The notes below the pieces were generated by a model. That model was not told the origin of the DNA. It saw only the letters and a program-made list of their open reading frames with translations, and ran no database searches. Position numbers and translations under genes: made by a program. From Acanthosepion esculentum (Eukaryota; Mollusca; Cephalopoda; Sepiida; Sepiidae), in assembly GCA_964036315.1 (NCBI GenBank), contig OZ038517.1, positions 19,271,886 through 19,335,885 on the forward strand: a DNA stretch of 64,000 nt, in the 5' to 3' direction. Shown one piece after another: positions 13,010 through 22,903 of the stretch; position 1 is the stretch's first letter; each line of letters begins with the position of its first letter.

Positions 13010-13690
13010 TATTAAAATCAATTGGTGTAATGTTTCTTTTTCAAGTAAAATCAAATGTTTAATTTGTTTTGCTCTTAAAATCTATTGCTGTAATTTCTTT
13101 TTCAATTAAAATCAAATGTTGATTTTTTTTACTCTTAAAATCTATTGTTGTAATTTCTTTTTCAATTAAAATCAAATGTTGAATTTTTTTACTCTTAAAA
13201 TCTATTCCTGTATTTTTTCAATTAAAATCAAATGTTGATTACTTTTTCCTCTTAAAATCTATTGCTGTAATTTCTTTTTCAATTAAAATCAAATGAAGAA
13301 TTTTTTTATTCCTTAAAATCTATTTCTGTAATTTCTTTTTCAATTAAAATAAAATGTTAAATTTTTTCTCTTAAAATGTATTTCTGTAATTTCTTTTTCA
13401 ATTAAAATCAAATGCTGAATTTTTTTATTTCTTAAAATCTATTGCTGTAATTTCTTTTTCAATTAAAATCAAATGCTGAATTTTTTCCTCTTAAAATCTA
13501 TAGCTGTAATTTATTTTTCAATTAAAATCAAATGTTGAATTTTTTTACTCTTAAAATCTATTACTGTAATTTTTTTTTCAATTAAAATCAAATGTTGAAT
13601 TTTTTTTCTCTTAAAATCTATTGCTGTAATTTCTTTTTCAAATAAATCAAATGCTGATTTTTTTTTTTTTACTAGTAAAATATATTACTG
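13010..13690. repeat. 60-bp dimeric sub-array of the T-rich minisatellite
   Basis: Two alternating half-units make a 60-bp period, seen for example between 13141 and 13201. One half carries CAATTAAAATCAAATGTTGA and the other CTCTTAAAATCTATTGCTGT, each followed by a T-rich stretch. About eleven dimers are present. Both halves resemble the ATTAAAATCAATTGCTG core of the upstream array, so the dimer is an evolved higher-order form of the same minisatellite. Confidence 0.88.
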
Positions 13691-14316
13691 GAATTTTTTT
13701 ATTATTATAATCTATTGCTGGAAATATATTCAACCACAATTCTGATCTAAAAATGCCACTCATCAAAAGAAAAAGTAATTTGCTCATAACGTAAATTCTT
13801 ATGAGTGCTGCCATTGAATAATTTTCAAAATATAATTCTACACTCCAGATTTTTCCCAATCTCACCTTTCCTGAAAGAATTGCTCCTTTCCCAAGACAAC
13901 ATACGCCACAACTAACATGTTGAAAAATCAAAAGAAAACAGTTAAATCCATCAGCATATACCTTTTCTAGCATACACTACATAAGTCCATCCCATGGCAT
14001 TACAATCTAATCACAATTTAAATAATATTTATAATAAAACTCTTCTTGAATTTTACTCACTCATTTTACTTTTTGCCAGGCTTTGAATTATGACACTTTG
14101 TGTCTTTCACATATTTTGACTGACCTTTCAACCACCTCATTAATATTCATGAATGTTTTTAAGTTTATCAGCTTTGATGAACCAATGACATCATTGCCTT
14201 TGTATATAAACACGTACAACAAAATAAATCCTACATTACCTTCATGAAGTCCATCAGAGAATAAAACACATTTGGCTAATTATAGTTTTACACTTGTTTC
14301 TTTTTATTCATATATA
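13691..14316. other. Mixed-composition interval, no confirmed gene
   Basis: About 625 bp of non-tandem sequence between the minisatellite and the transposon-like segment. A minus-strand frame covers 13973 down to 13647 (108 codons); its C-terminal end runs into the minisatellite. A donor-like AAAG|GTGAGA lies within this frame near 13867-13876, reading on the minus strand. Its product matches nothing I recognise, so I do not call it a gene. A promoter-like cluster lies at 14182-14210. Confidence 0.5.
14182..14210 (+). promoter_or_regulatory. Promoter-like CCAAT, CRE-like and TATA cluster
   Basis: CCAAT (14182-14186) overlaps a CRE/AP-1-like TGACATCA (14186-14193), and TATATAAA follows at 14203-14210. 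The order matches animal core promoters, and a start site would be expected about 25-35 bp downstream of the TATA box, near 14235. The CCAAT and CRE-like sites are unusually close to the TATA box. The region is AT-rich, so chance occurrence is a real alternative. The next possible coding stretch on this strand is at 14393-14773. Confidence 0.25.
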
Positions 14317-15030
14317 CAGTAGAATCACTTATATTCGGAATCCCGCATATCCGGACATTATTTTGATGTTTATATTTGAACTATTTCGGTGATATATAAC
14401 TGATCTGAAATTTCTGTTTTTCAGGAAATTTACTTTGGATAATTGCTTCTGCTTATTTCATCCTAATGGCTTGTATTGGATGCAAAAGATGATGGGAATA
14501 AAAGGAAAGGATGATAACGAGACACATCTGCAACAAGATAGCAGCCAGATGCATGTTTGTGATGAAACCTGGACTGAAATTGAAAAATCTATTGAAAAAG
14601 TGGTCAGTTTTATGGAAAGAAAGCCAGCATTCAGCTATAACGATTGCAACAACGCAGGCAGAGTTAAAAAGTGTCTTTCGTTTAAAAATTTTCAAGAACA
14701 AAAGCAAAACGAAATGTGGAAAAAGTTGAGAATGACATTAGAAGAGAAAGAATCAACATGCAACAGCGATTAAAAAATCGTCGTTACATTATTTGTTTTG
14801 CATACGTGGCATAATTAATTTAATGAATTTTTATTAACATTACATAATTTATTTCTTTTTCCTTAAAATCAATTCCGTTATATTTCACTCGCCATTAGCT
14901 TATTTTGTTTACTATAAAACATTGAAAATAAATGTTAAACATGATTTCAGTTCTTTTATTTTAATCTCAATATAATCCCATATCCGGACTTTCTAACCAA
15001 TTCCTCATTCACGGACAATTGGACTAAGAA
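14317..15030 (+). mobile_element. Degenerate pogo/Tigger-like DNA transposon segment
   Basis: A TA followed by CAGTAGAATCACTTATATTC starts at 14315-14317. This resembles the CAGT... termini and TA target of the pogo/Tigger branch of Tc1/mariner elements. AATCCCGCATATCCGGAC at 14339-14356 is followed by AATCCCATATCCGGAC at 14974-14989; TCCGGA-rich termini are common in that group. These two copies are in direct orientation. I cannot align convincing full inverted termini by eye, and the right boundary near 15030 is a guess. Between them lies a transposase-tail-like frame (14393-14773). The internal length of about 700 bp is far below a complete element (usually above 2 kb), so this is a deletion remnant. 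An AATAAA at 14927-14932 could be its polyadenylation signal. Confidence 0.45.
14393..14773 (+). pseudogene. Transposase C-terminal-tail-like ORF fragment
   Basis: The frame is open from 14393 (just after an in-frame TGA at 14390) to TAA at 14771-14773. There is no in-frame ATG until about 14480. A strong acceptor-like pyrimidine tract plus CAG ends at 14424, so the coding part may be a terminal exon starting at 14425. The segment EIEKSIEKVVSFMERKPAF, then a charged Lys/Arg/Gln-rich helix, resembles in character the tail that follows the DDE catalytic domain in Tigger-type transposases, where a helical 'serial multiplier' segment precedes a basic end. No helix-turn-helix, CENP-B-like domain or DDE triad is present, so it cannot transpose DNA by itself. 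It is bracketed by ATATCCGGAC motifs that support the transposon reading. The alternative is an unrelated short exon. Confidence 0.4.
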
Positions 15031-15419
15031 TATATATATACACAAGTCCGTCGCAGAAGTCTCTATGAATGTATTTTGATATGCAAAAATTTGACGTTTT
15101 CTCCCAGTTGTCGACAAATGAAAAAATGCTCGGCCGATAAAAGCAGTTGGTGTTCTCGAATCGGGAGGGGAAAATTGATATATTTTTGCTACTGCGTTCG
15201 TCGGAGAGAGAGTTATTTTTCTGACTGGTGACGTGCATTGTGATTTGTGAGATAGTACCTGCGAATCGAGTTTTCAGCATTTATTTCTGCCCCCGATATT
15301 CGAGTCTGTACTTACAGTGATTTGTTCTCTGCGTTGTGGAATTAATCTGCAACAAATATTTCCTTTTTCTCTCAGAACGCTTACACAGACATTTATTTAA
15401 ATAATTTAAATCTTTTGCC
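15031..15419. other. Non-repetitive interval, no gene seen
   Basis: About 390 bp of mixed composition with several CpG-containing words (CGTCGC, TCGGCCGA, GCGAATCG), richer in CpG than the AT-rich surroundings. The minus frame at 15280-15005 (91 codons) shows no recognisable domain. I see no RNA gene or repeat. Confidence 0.5.
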
Positions 15420-15655
15420 TAATGCAAAAAAAATTAACGGATTTTGTTGTTTTATTAATTTTAGTGAATTTTCTTTGAGTAAACGCTCCGTTTATTTTAA
15501 ACAGGATTTTATTTCGTCTACCGGTATGAGTACTAGTGAAAACTTTATAAAGAAAATATAACCACGGGACGGCATTTGAACCTACGTCGGCCTTTAACAG
15601 GGGAAGAACCACCTTCTCATCCGGTGTATTTTTACCGCTCGGTTACAGAGAGCTT
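15420..15655 (-). mobile_element. tRNA-derived SINE-like fragment
   Basis: Read on the minus strand, an A-box-like TAACCGAGCGG (complement of 15635-15645) precedes a B-box-like GGTTCAAATGCC (complement of 15571-15582), with about 52 bp between the boxes. That order and spacing suit an internal RNA polymerase III promoter of a long-variable-arm (Leu/Ser-type) tRNA. The anticodon stem does not pair properly, so it is not a functional tRNA. An AT-rich tail follows the head to about 15420, as expected of a SINE body. The 3' limit is uncertain because I see no clear poly-A or target duplication. Confidence 0.45.
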
Positions 15656-15813
15656 CACAGTAAAGTGTGGTTCTATTTTGACTTTAAAGCACATTCATCC
15701 GATCAGATATCTCTGGAAACGAATATTTGCAGTTTCGTAAAAGGTAAACAAGGCAATTGCGAAAGAACTAATGGATTATATTTTTTAATCCGACATTTTT
15801 ATTGCCTCAAAGG

Positions 15814-15814
<1 letters not shown>

Positions 15815-15868
<54 letters not shown>
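15815..15868. repeat. (TA)n microsatellite
   Basis: A pure TA dinucleotide run of about 27 repeats. It forms the left neighbour of a 300-bp segment whose right neighbour is the second AT array at 16187. The open frame running through it codes only for alternating Tyr and Ile. Confidence 0.98.
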
Positions 15869-15870
<2 letters not shown>

Positions 15871-16075
15871 TAACTATACTCGTGTCGAAAAACCTTCGAA
15901 TTCTTGATTTACCAATAGTCAAATCAATCTCGAGGGGGAAAAAAAGGTTTTAAAAAAGAAAGAGCCAGGAATATGAAAGTCTGTCGAAAATAATTGCACA
16001 GATACAGGTTCAAGGCCCAAAGAAAAAATTCCGATACGAGTAAACAACTAACTATAGAGCTCGATACAAACGTAC

Positions 16076-16182
16076 TCAAACCTAATGAGCCAGATAAACC
16101 TAGCAAGGTTTCACTTAGGCAGCTGACCCTGACGATCTGCCTAAGTGAAACCTTGGTAGGTTTGACTGGCTCATTAGGTTTG

Positions 16183-16183
<1 letters not shown>
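16076..16183. repeat. 47-bp hairpin inverted repeat with 14-base loop
   Basis: The arms at 16076-16122 and 16137-16183 are reverse complements over 47 bp with three mismatches (44 of 47). The loop is CTGACCCTGACGAT. The arms begin TCAAACCTAATGAGCCAG and end CAAGGTTTCACTTAGGCAG. They are of ordinary base composition, not simple repeat, so the pairing is not a by-product of low complexity. The hairpin abuts the AT array that starts at 16187. It could be a snap-back (foldback/MITE-type) element or a hairpin RNA precursor; its length and loop lie within the animal pri-miRNA range, though the pairing is more complete than usual. Sequence 15869-16075 to the left holds nothing else I recognise. Confidence 0.92.
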
Positions 16184-16186
<3 letters not shown>

Positions 16187-16232
<46 letters not shown>

Positions 16233-16573
16233 TAAATATATATATATATAAATATATATCTATAAATATAAATATATATATATATAAATATAAATAAATA
16301 TATATATATAAATATAAATATATATATATATAAATAAATATATATAAATATATATAAATATAAATATATATATATATAAATATATATATAAATATATATA
16401 TTTATAAATATATATATAAATATATATATATATATAAATATATTTATATATATATAAATATATATATAAATATATATATATAAATTTATATATATAAATA
16501 TATATATATAAATATATATTTATATAAATATAATATATATAAATATATATATAAATATATATATAAATATATA

Positions 16574-16605
<32 letters not shown>

Positions 16606-16825
16606 AAAATATATATATAAATATATATATATAAATATATTTATATATATAAATATATATATATACAAATATATATATATATATACATAAATATATATAT
16701 ATAAATATAAATATATATATAAATATATATAAATATATATATATATATACAAATATATATATATATATATATATATACATAAATATATATATATAAATAT
16801 ATATATATATAATATATATATATAT
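16187..16825. repeat. AT microsatellite with AAATA interruptions
   Basis: About 640 bp made of TA runs broken at irregular intervals by an extra AA (TATATATAAATA type), with occasional TACA steps. All open frames across it are Tyr/Ile/Leu/Phe simple-sequence artefacts. The right end at about 16825 passes into unique sequence beginning GGAAACTACTAG. Confidence 0.97.
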
Positions 16826-16884
16826 GGAAACTACTAGTGACGATTTCACCTACCAATCCCAAAAAACTGAACAGTGAATGAGAC

Positions 16885-16947
16885 TGATAGATAATAAATT
16901 TAGATAGATCGATAGATAGATATTAACAGACTTAAATAGATAGATGT
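16885..16947. repeat. Imperfect GATA tetranucleotide repeat
   Basis: Interrupted GATA/TAGA repeats, partly decayed. Confidence 0.8.
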
Positions 16948-17401
16948 TCATTTTTCTTTCTCCCCTCCCCCTCTTTACCGTTTATCTTTCTCCATAAAAT
17001 ATTTCGTATAATTTTAGTGCCATTCCTCTAGCAGCCATTGTTGTAGCCAACTCCATCGCACTTTTTCTTTCTTCGTATGATCTGTCTGTATGTATTTACA
17101 ATATCAAATACAATTTTCTTTTCACGCCAGAACATGTTTCATTATGAAAGCGAACCTCATTCGAAATTTATCTTCTTTAAAAAATTGGATTGTAAATTGA
17201 TTTAGCGATCGGCCATTTTGTTTTCTTAAGTGTTTTGCGCAAAAATGAATTTGTTTAGCATTTGCCGTCGCCCGCCACGAAAAAAAAGGCGCGAAAATAA
17301 CGTCTCGCTTCTTTCATTAGCGAAATGTTTGGCTTTTATTGTTGCTTGAAATATAAATTCACTTAGCTGTTATATTATTAAAGAGTTTTGGAAACGAGTC
17401 A
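16948..17401. other. Non-repetitive interval, no gene seen
   Basis: About 450 bp, including a CpG-bearing patch near 17265-17312 (GCCGTCGCCCGCC, GGCGCGAAAA) within otherwise AT-rich DNA. No frame, RNA gene or promoter stands out. A pyrimidine tract at about 16950-16995 lies after the GATA run. Confidence 0.5.
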
Positions 17402-17419
17402 ATGCTGAGGATAGTGGAA

Positions 17420-17660
17420 AAGATAAGTTTTTTTTTTTTATTAAGAAGAATCAAAGAGGGGAAGAAAAGTAAGAGAGAGGAGAGAGAGGAGAATAGAAAA
17501 ATAAGGTACGAAAAGAAAGGAAGGACGAAGAGTAATGAAGAAAAGGAGGTAGGAAAAAAGAAAGAAAGAAGCGGGGAGAGATGTTGAAAAGGAAAAAAAA
17601 ATGGACAGAAAGAGAGAAAGAAAGAAAAGCATGAAGAAATAGTGCAGGAAAGAAAAGCGT
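17420..17660. repeat. Purine-rich low-complexity tract
   Basis: Imperfect GAAAG, GGAGAG and GAAGG runs on the + strand, after a T run at about 17430. Composition resembles the 104-bp satellite without showing its period, so it may be related source material or simply similar simple sequence. Short open frames on either strand are artefacts of composition. Confidence 0.75.
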
Positions 17661-17662
17661 TA

Positions 17663-17734
17663 GGAAGGAAGGAAGAAAGGAAGGAAGGAAGGAAGGAAGG
17701 AAGGAAGGAAGGAAGGAAGGAAGGAAGGAAGGAA
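17663..17734. repeat. (GGAA)n microsatellite
   Basis: About 18 tetranucleotide repeats, with one GAAG-to-GAAA interruption near 17674. It is polypurine and mirror-symmetric. Confidence 0.95.
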
Positions 17735-17746
17735 AATAGAGTAAAA

Positions 17747-17748
<2 letters not shown>

Positions 17749-17809
<61 letters not shown>
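17749..17809. repeat. (AG)n microsatellite
   Basis: A pure AG dinucleotide run of about 30 repeats, ending at GAT near 17810. It is the last simple repeat before the 104-bp satellite starts about 35 bp later. Long mirror-symmetric AG runs are the classic substrate for intramolecular triplex (H-DNA). Confidence 0.97.
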
Positions 17810-17814
<5 letters not shown>

Positions 17815-20800
17815 TGAAGAATTGTGATATTAAGGTAGGGAGACAAAGAGAAAGAGGGGAATGCCTAAAAACGAAAAAGAGAAAGAGTAAGGAAAAGGAA
17901 GAGAAGAGCGATAGAAAAGGTGGCGGAGAAAGAGAAAGAAGGAAAGATAGGGAAAGAGGTGAATGAAGAAAAGAACGAAAAAGAGAAAGAGTAGGGAAAA
18001 GGAAGAGAAGAGCGATAGAAAAGGTGTCGGAGAAAGAGAAAGAAGGAAAGATAGGGAAAGAGGTGAATGAAGAAAAGAACGAAAAAGAGAAAGATTAGGG
18101 AAAAGGAAGAGAAGAGCGAGAGAAAAGGTGGGGGAGAAAGAGAAAGAAGGAAAGATAGAGAATGAAGAAAAGAACGAAAAAGAGAAAGAGTAGGGAAAAG
18201 GAAGAGAAGAGCGATAGAAAAGGTGTCGGAGAAAGAGAAAGAAGGAAAGATAGGGAAAGAGGGGAATGAAGAAAAGAACGAAAAAGAGAAAGAGTAGGGA
18301 AAAGGAAGATAAGAGCGATAGAAAAGGTGGCGGAGAAAGAGAAAGAAGGAAAGATAGGGAAAGAGGGGAATGAAGAAAAGAACGAAAAAGAGAAAGAGTA
18401 GGGAAAAGGAAGAGAAGAGCGATAGAAAAGGTGTCGGAGAAAGAGAAAAAAGGAAAGATAGGGAAAGAGGGGAATGAAGAAAAGAACGAAAAAGAGAAAG
18501 AGTAGGGAAAAGGAAGAGAAGAGCGATAGAAAAGGTGTCGGAGAAAGAGAAAGAAGGAAAGATAGGGAAAGAGGTGAATGAAGAAAAGAACGAAAAAGAG
18601 AAAGAGTAGGGAAAAGGAAGAGGAGAGCGATAGAAAAGGTGTCGGAGAAAGAGAAAGAAGGAAAGATAGGGAAGGAGGTGAATGAAGAAAAGAACGAAAA
18701 AGAGAAAGAGTAGGGAAAAGGAAGAGGAGAGCGATAGAAAAGGTGTCGGAGAAAGAGAAAGAAGGAAAGATAGGGAAGGAGGTGAATGAAGAAAAGAACG
18801 AAAAAGAGAAAGAGTAGAGAAAAGGAAGAGGAGAGCGATAGAAAAGGTGTCGGAGAAAGAGAAAGAAGGAAAGATAGGGAAGGAGGTGAATGAAGAAAAG
18901 AACGAAAAAGAGAAAGAGTAGGGAAAAGGAAGAGGAGAGCGATAGAAAAGGTGTCGGAGAAAGAGAAAGAAGGAAAGATAGGGAAGGAGGTGAATGAAGA
19001 AAAGAACGAAAAAGAGAAAGAGTAGGGAAAAGGAAGAGAAGAGCGATAGAAAAGGTGTCGGAGAAAGAGAAAGAAGGAAAGATAGGGAAGGAGGTGAATG
19101 AAGAAAAGAACGAAAAAGAGAAAGAGTAGGGAAAAGGAAGAGGAGAGCGATAGAAAAGGTGTCGGAGAAAGAGAAAGAAGGAAAGATAGGGAAGGAGGTG
19201 AATGAAGAAAAGAACGAAAAAGAGAAAGAGTAGGGAAAAGGAAGAGAAGAGCGATAGAAAAGGTGTCGGAGAAAGAGAAAGAAGGAAAGATAGGGAAGGA
19301 GGTGAATGAAGAAAAGAACGAAAAAGAGAAAGAGTAGGGAAAAGGAAGAGGAGAGCGATAGAAAAGGTGTCGGAGAAAGAGAAAGAAGGAAAGATAGGGA
19401 AAGAGGTGAATGGAGAAAAACACGAAAAAGAGAAAGAGTAGGGAAAAGGAAGAGAAGAGCGATAGAAAAGGTGTCGGAGAAAGAGAAAGAAGGAAAGATA
19501 GGGAAGGAGGTGAATGAAGAAAAGAACGAAAAAGAGAAAGAGTAGGGAAAAGGAAGAGGAGAGCGATAGAAAAGGTGTCGGAGAAAGAGAAAGAAGGAAA
19601 GATAGGGAAGGAGGTGAATGAAGAAAAGAACGAAAAAGAGAAAGAGTAGGGAAAAGGAAGAGGAGAGCGATAGAAAAGGTGTCGGAGAAAGAGAAAGAAG
19701 GAAAGATAGGGAAAGAGGTGAATGGAGAAAAACACGAAAAAGAGAAAGAGTAGGGAAAAGGAAGAGAAGAGCGATAGAAAAGGTGTCGGAGAAAGAGAAA
19801 GAAGGAAAGATAGGGAAGGAGGTGAATGAAGAAAAGAACGAAAAAGAGAAAGAGTAGGGAAAAGGAAGAGGAGAGCGATAGAAAAGGTGTCGGAGAAAGA
19901 GAAAGAAGGAAAGAGAGGGAAGGAGGTGAATGAAGAAAAAAACGAAAAAGAGAAAGAGTAGGGAAAAGGAAGAGGAGAGCGATAGAAAAGGTGTCGGAGA
20001 AAGAGAAAGAAGGAAAGATAGGGAAGGAGGTGAATGAAGAAAAGAACGAAAAAGAGAAAGAGTAGGGAAAAGGAAGAGGAGAGCGATAGAAAAGGTGTCG
20101 GAGAAAGAGAAAGAAGGAAAGATAGTGAAGGAGGTGAATGAAGAAAAGAACGAAAAAGAGAAAGAGTAGGGAAAAGGAAGAGGAGAGCGATAGAAAAGGT
20201 GTCGGAGAAAGAGAAAGAAGGAAAGATAGGGAAGGAGGTGAATGAAGAAAAGAACGAAAAAGAGAAAGAGTAGGGAAAAGGAAGAGGAGAGCGATAGAAA
20301 AGGTGTAGGAGAAAGAGAAAGAAGGAAAGATAGGGAAGGAGGTGAATGAAGAAAAGAACGAAAAAGAGAAAGAGTAGGGAAAAGGAAGAGGAGAGCGATA
20401 GAAAAGGTGTCGGAGAAAGAGAAAGAAGGAAAGATAGGGAAGGAGGTGAATGAAGAAAAGAACGAAAAAGAGAAAGAGTAGGGAAAAGGAAGAGAAGAGC
20501 GATAGAAAAGGTGTCGGAGAAAGAGAAAGAAGGAAAGATAGGGAAGGAGGTGAATGAAGAAAAGAACGAAAAAGAGAAAGAGTAGGGAAAAGGAAGAGGA
20601 GAGCGATAGAAAAGGTGTCGGAGAAAGAGAAAGAAGGAAAGATAGGGAAGGAGGTGAATGAAGAAAAGAACGAAAAAGAGAAAGAGTAGGGAAAAGGAAG
20701 AGGAGAGCGATAGAAAAGGTGTCGGAGAAAGAGAAAGAAGGAAAGATAGGGAAGGAGGTGAATGAAGAAAAGAACGAAAAAGAGAAAGAGTAGGGAAAAG

Positions 20801-22903
20801 GAAGAGGAGAGCGATAGAAAAGGTGTCGGAGAAAGAGAAAGAAGGAAAGATAGGGAAAGAGGTGAATGGAGAAAAACACGAAAAAGAGAAAGAGTAGGGA
20901 AAAGGAAGAGAAGAGCGATAGAAAAGGTGTCGGAGAAAGAGAAAGAAGGAAAGATAGGGAAGGAGGTGAATGAAGAAAAGAACGAAAAAGAGAAAGAGTA
21001 GGGAAAAGGAAGAGGAGAGCGATAGAAAAGGTGTCGGAGAAAGAGAAAGAAGGAAAGATAGGGAAGGAGGTGAATGAAGAAAAAAACGAAAAAGAGAAAG
21101 AATAGGGAAAAGGAAGAGGAGAGCGATAGAAAAGGTGTCGGAGAAAGAGAAAGAAGGAAAGATCGGCAAAGAGGTCAATGGAGAAAAACACGAAAAAGAG
21201 AAAGAGTAGGGAAAAGGAAGAGAAGAGCGATAGAAAAGGTGTCGGAGAAAGAGAAAGAAGGAAAGATAGGGAAGGAGGTGAATGAAGAAAAGAACGAAAA
21301 AGAGAAAGAGTAGGGAAAAGGAAGAGGAGAGCGATAGAAAAGGTGTTTGAGAAAGAGAAAGAAGGAAAGATAGGGAAGGAGGTGAATGAAGAAAAGAACG
21401 AAAAAGAGAAAGAGTAGGGAAAAGGAAGAGGAGAGCGATAGAAAAGGTGTCGGAGAAAGAGAAAGAAGGAAAGATAGGGAAGGAGGTGAATGAAGAAAAG
21501 AACGAAAAAGAGAAAGAGTAGGGAAAAGGAAGAGGAGAGCGATAGAAAAGGTGTCGGAGAAAGAGAAAGAAGGAAAGATAGGGAAGGAGGTGAATGAAGA
21601 AAAGAACGAAAAAGAGAAAGAGTAGGGAAAAGGAAGAGAAGAGCGATAGAAAAGGTGTCGGAGAAAGAGAAAGAAGGAAAGATAGGGAAGGAGGTGAATG
21701 AAGAAAAGAACGAAAAAGAGAAAGAGTAGGGAAAAGGAAGAGAAGAGCGATAGAAAAGGTGTCGGAGAAAGAGAAAGAAGGAAAGATAGGGAAGGAGGTG
21801 AATGAAGAAAAGAACGAAAAAGAGAAAGAGTAGGGAAAAGGAAGAGGAGAGCTATAGAAAAGGTGTCGGAGAAAGAGAAAGAAGGAAAGATAGGGAAGGA
21901 GGTGAATGAAGAAAAGAACAAAAAAGAGAAAGAGTAGGGAAAAGGAAGAGAAGAGCGATAGAAAAGGTGTCGGAGAAAGAGAAAGAAGGAAAGATAGGGA
22001 AGGAGGTGAATGAAGAAAAGAACGAAAAAGAGAAAGAGTAGGGAAAAGGAAGAGGAGAGCGATAGAAAAGGTGTCGGAGAAAGAGAAAGAAGGAAAGATA
22101 GGGAAAGAGGTGAATGGAGAAAAACACGAAAAAGAGAAAGAGTAGGGAAAAGGAAGAGAAGAGCGATAGAAAAGGTGTCGGAGAAAGAGAAAGAAGGAAA
22201 GATAGGGAAGGAGGTGAATGAAGAAAAGAACGAAAAAGAGAAAGAGTAGGGAAAAGGAAGAGGAGAGCGATAGAAAAGGTGTCGGAGAAAGAGAAAGAAG
22301 GAAAGATAGGGAAGGAGGTGAATGAAGAAAAGAAGGAAAAAAAGAGAAAGAGTAGGGAAAAGGAAGAGGAGAGCGATAGAAAAGGTGTCGGAGAAAGAGA
22401 AAGAAGGAAAGATAGGGAAAGAGGTGAATGGAGAAAAACACGAAAAAGAGAAAGAGTAGGGAAAAGGAAGAGAAGAGCGATAGAAAAGGTGTCGGAGAAA
22501 GAGAAAGAAGGAAAGATAGGGAAGGAGGTGAATGAAGAAAAGAACGAAAAAGAGAAAGAGTAGGGAAAAGGAAGAGGAGAGCGATAGAAAAGGTGTCGGA
22601 GAAAGAGAAAGAAGGAAAGATAGGGAAGGAGGTGAATGAAGAAAAAAACGAAAAAGAGAAAGAATAGGGAAAAGGAAGAGAAGAGCGATAGAAAAGGTGT
22701 CGGAGAAAGAGAAAGAAGGAAAGATAGAGAATGAAGGGAATGAAGAAAAGAACGAAAAAGAGAAAGAGTAGGGAAAAGGAAGAGAAGAGCGATAGAAAAG
22801 GTGTCGGAGAAAGAGAAAGAAGGAAAGATAGGGAAAGAGGTGAATGAAGAAAAGAACGAAAAAGAGAAAGAGTAGGGAAAAGGAAGAGGAGAGCGATAGA
22901 AAA

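Larger units (their letters stand above)
10950..13690. repeat. T-rich minisatellite, 30-37 bp units
   Basis: Imperfect tandem units with the core ATTAAAATCAATTGCTGTA followed by a T-rich tract of variable length. From about 11320 to 12700 the units are homogeneous with periods of 35-37 bp, varying mainly in T-run length (core starts 11941, 11976 and 12013). The outer part (about 10950-11320) and the stretch 12700-13010 hold diverged relatives with CAGTTGCTGG or CAATTGCTGG cores. After about 13010 the array becomes a 60-bp dimer. The + strand open frames here (11342-11650, 11692-11976, 12188-12697, 12737-12946) are Ile/Lys/Phe-rich translations of the repeat and not genes. Confidence 0.95.

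Noticed and set aside
13647..13973. Minus-strand 108-codon frame as a gene
   Set aside because: No recognisable domain, its end runs into the minisatellite, and the frame length is unremarkable for AT-rich DNA.
15560..15650. Functional tRNA gene
   Set aside because: A and B boxes are present but the anticodon stem does not pair and the B box is degenerate.
16486..16862. Tyr/Ile-rich frames
   Set aside because: Translations of the AT microsatellite.
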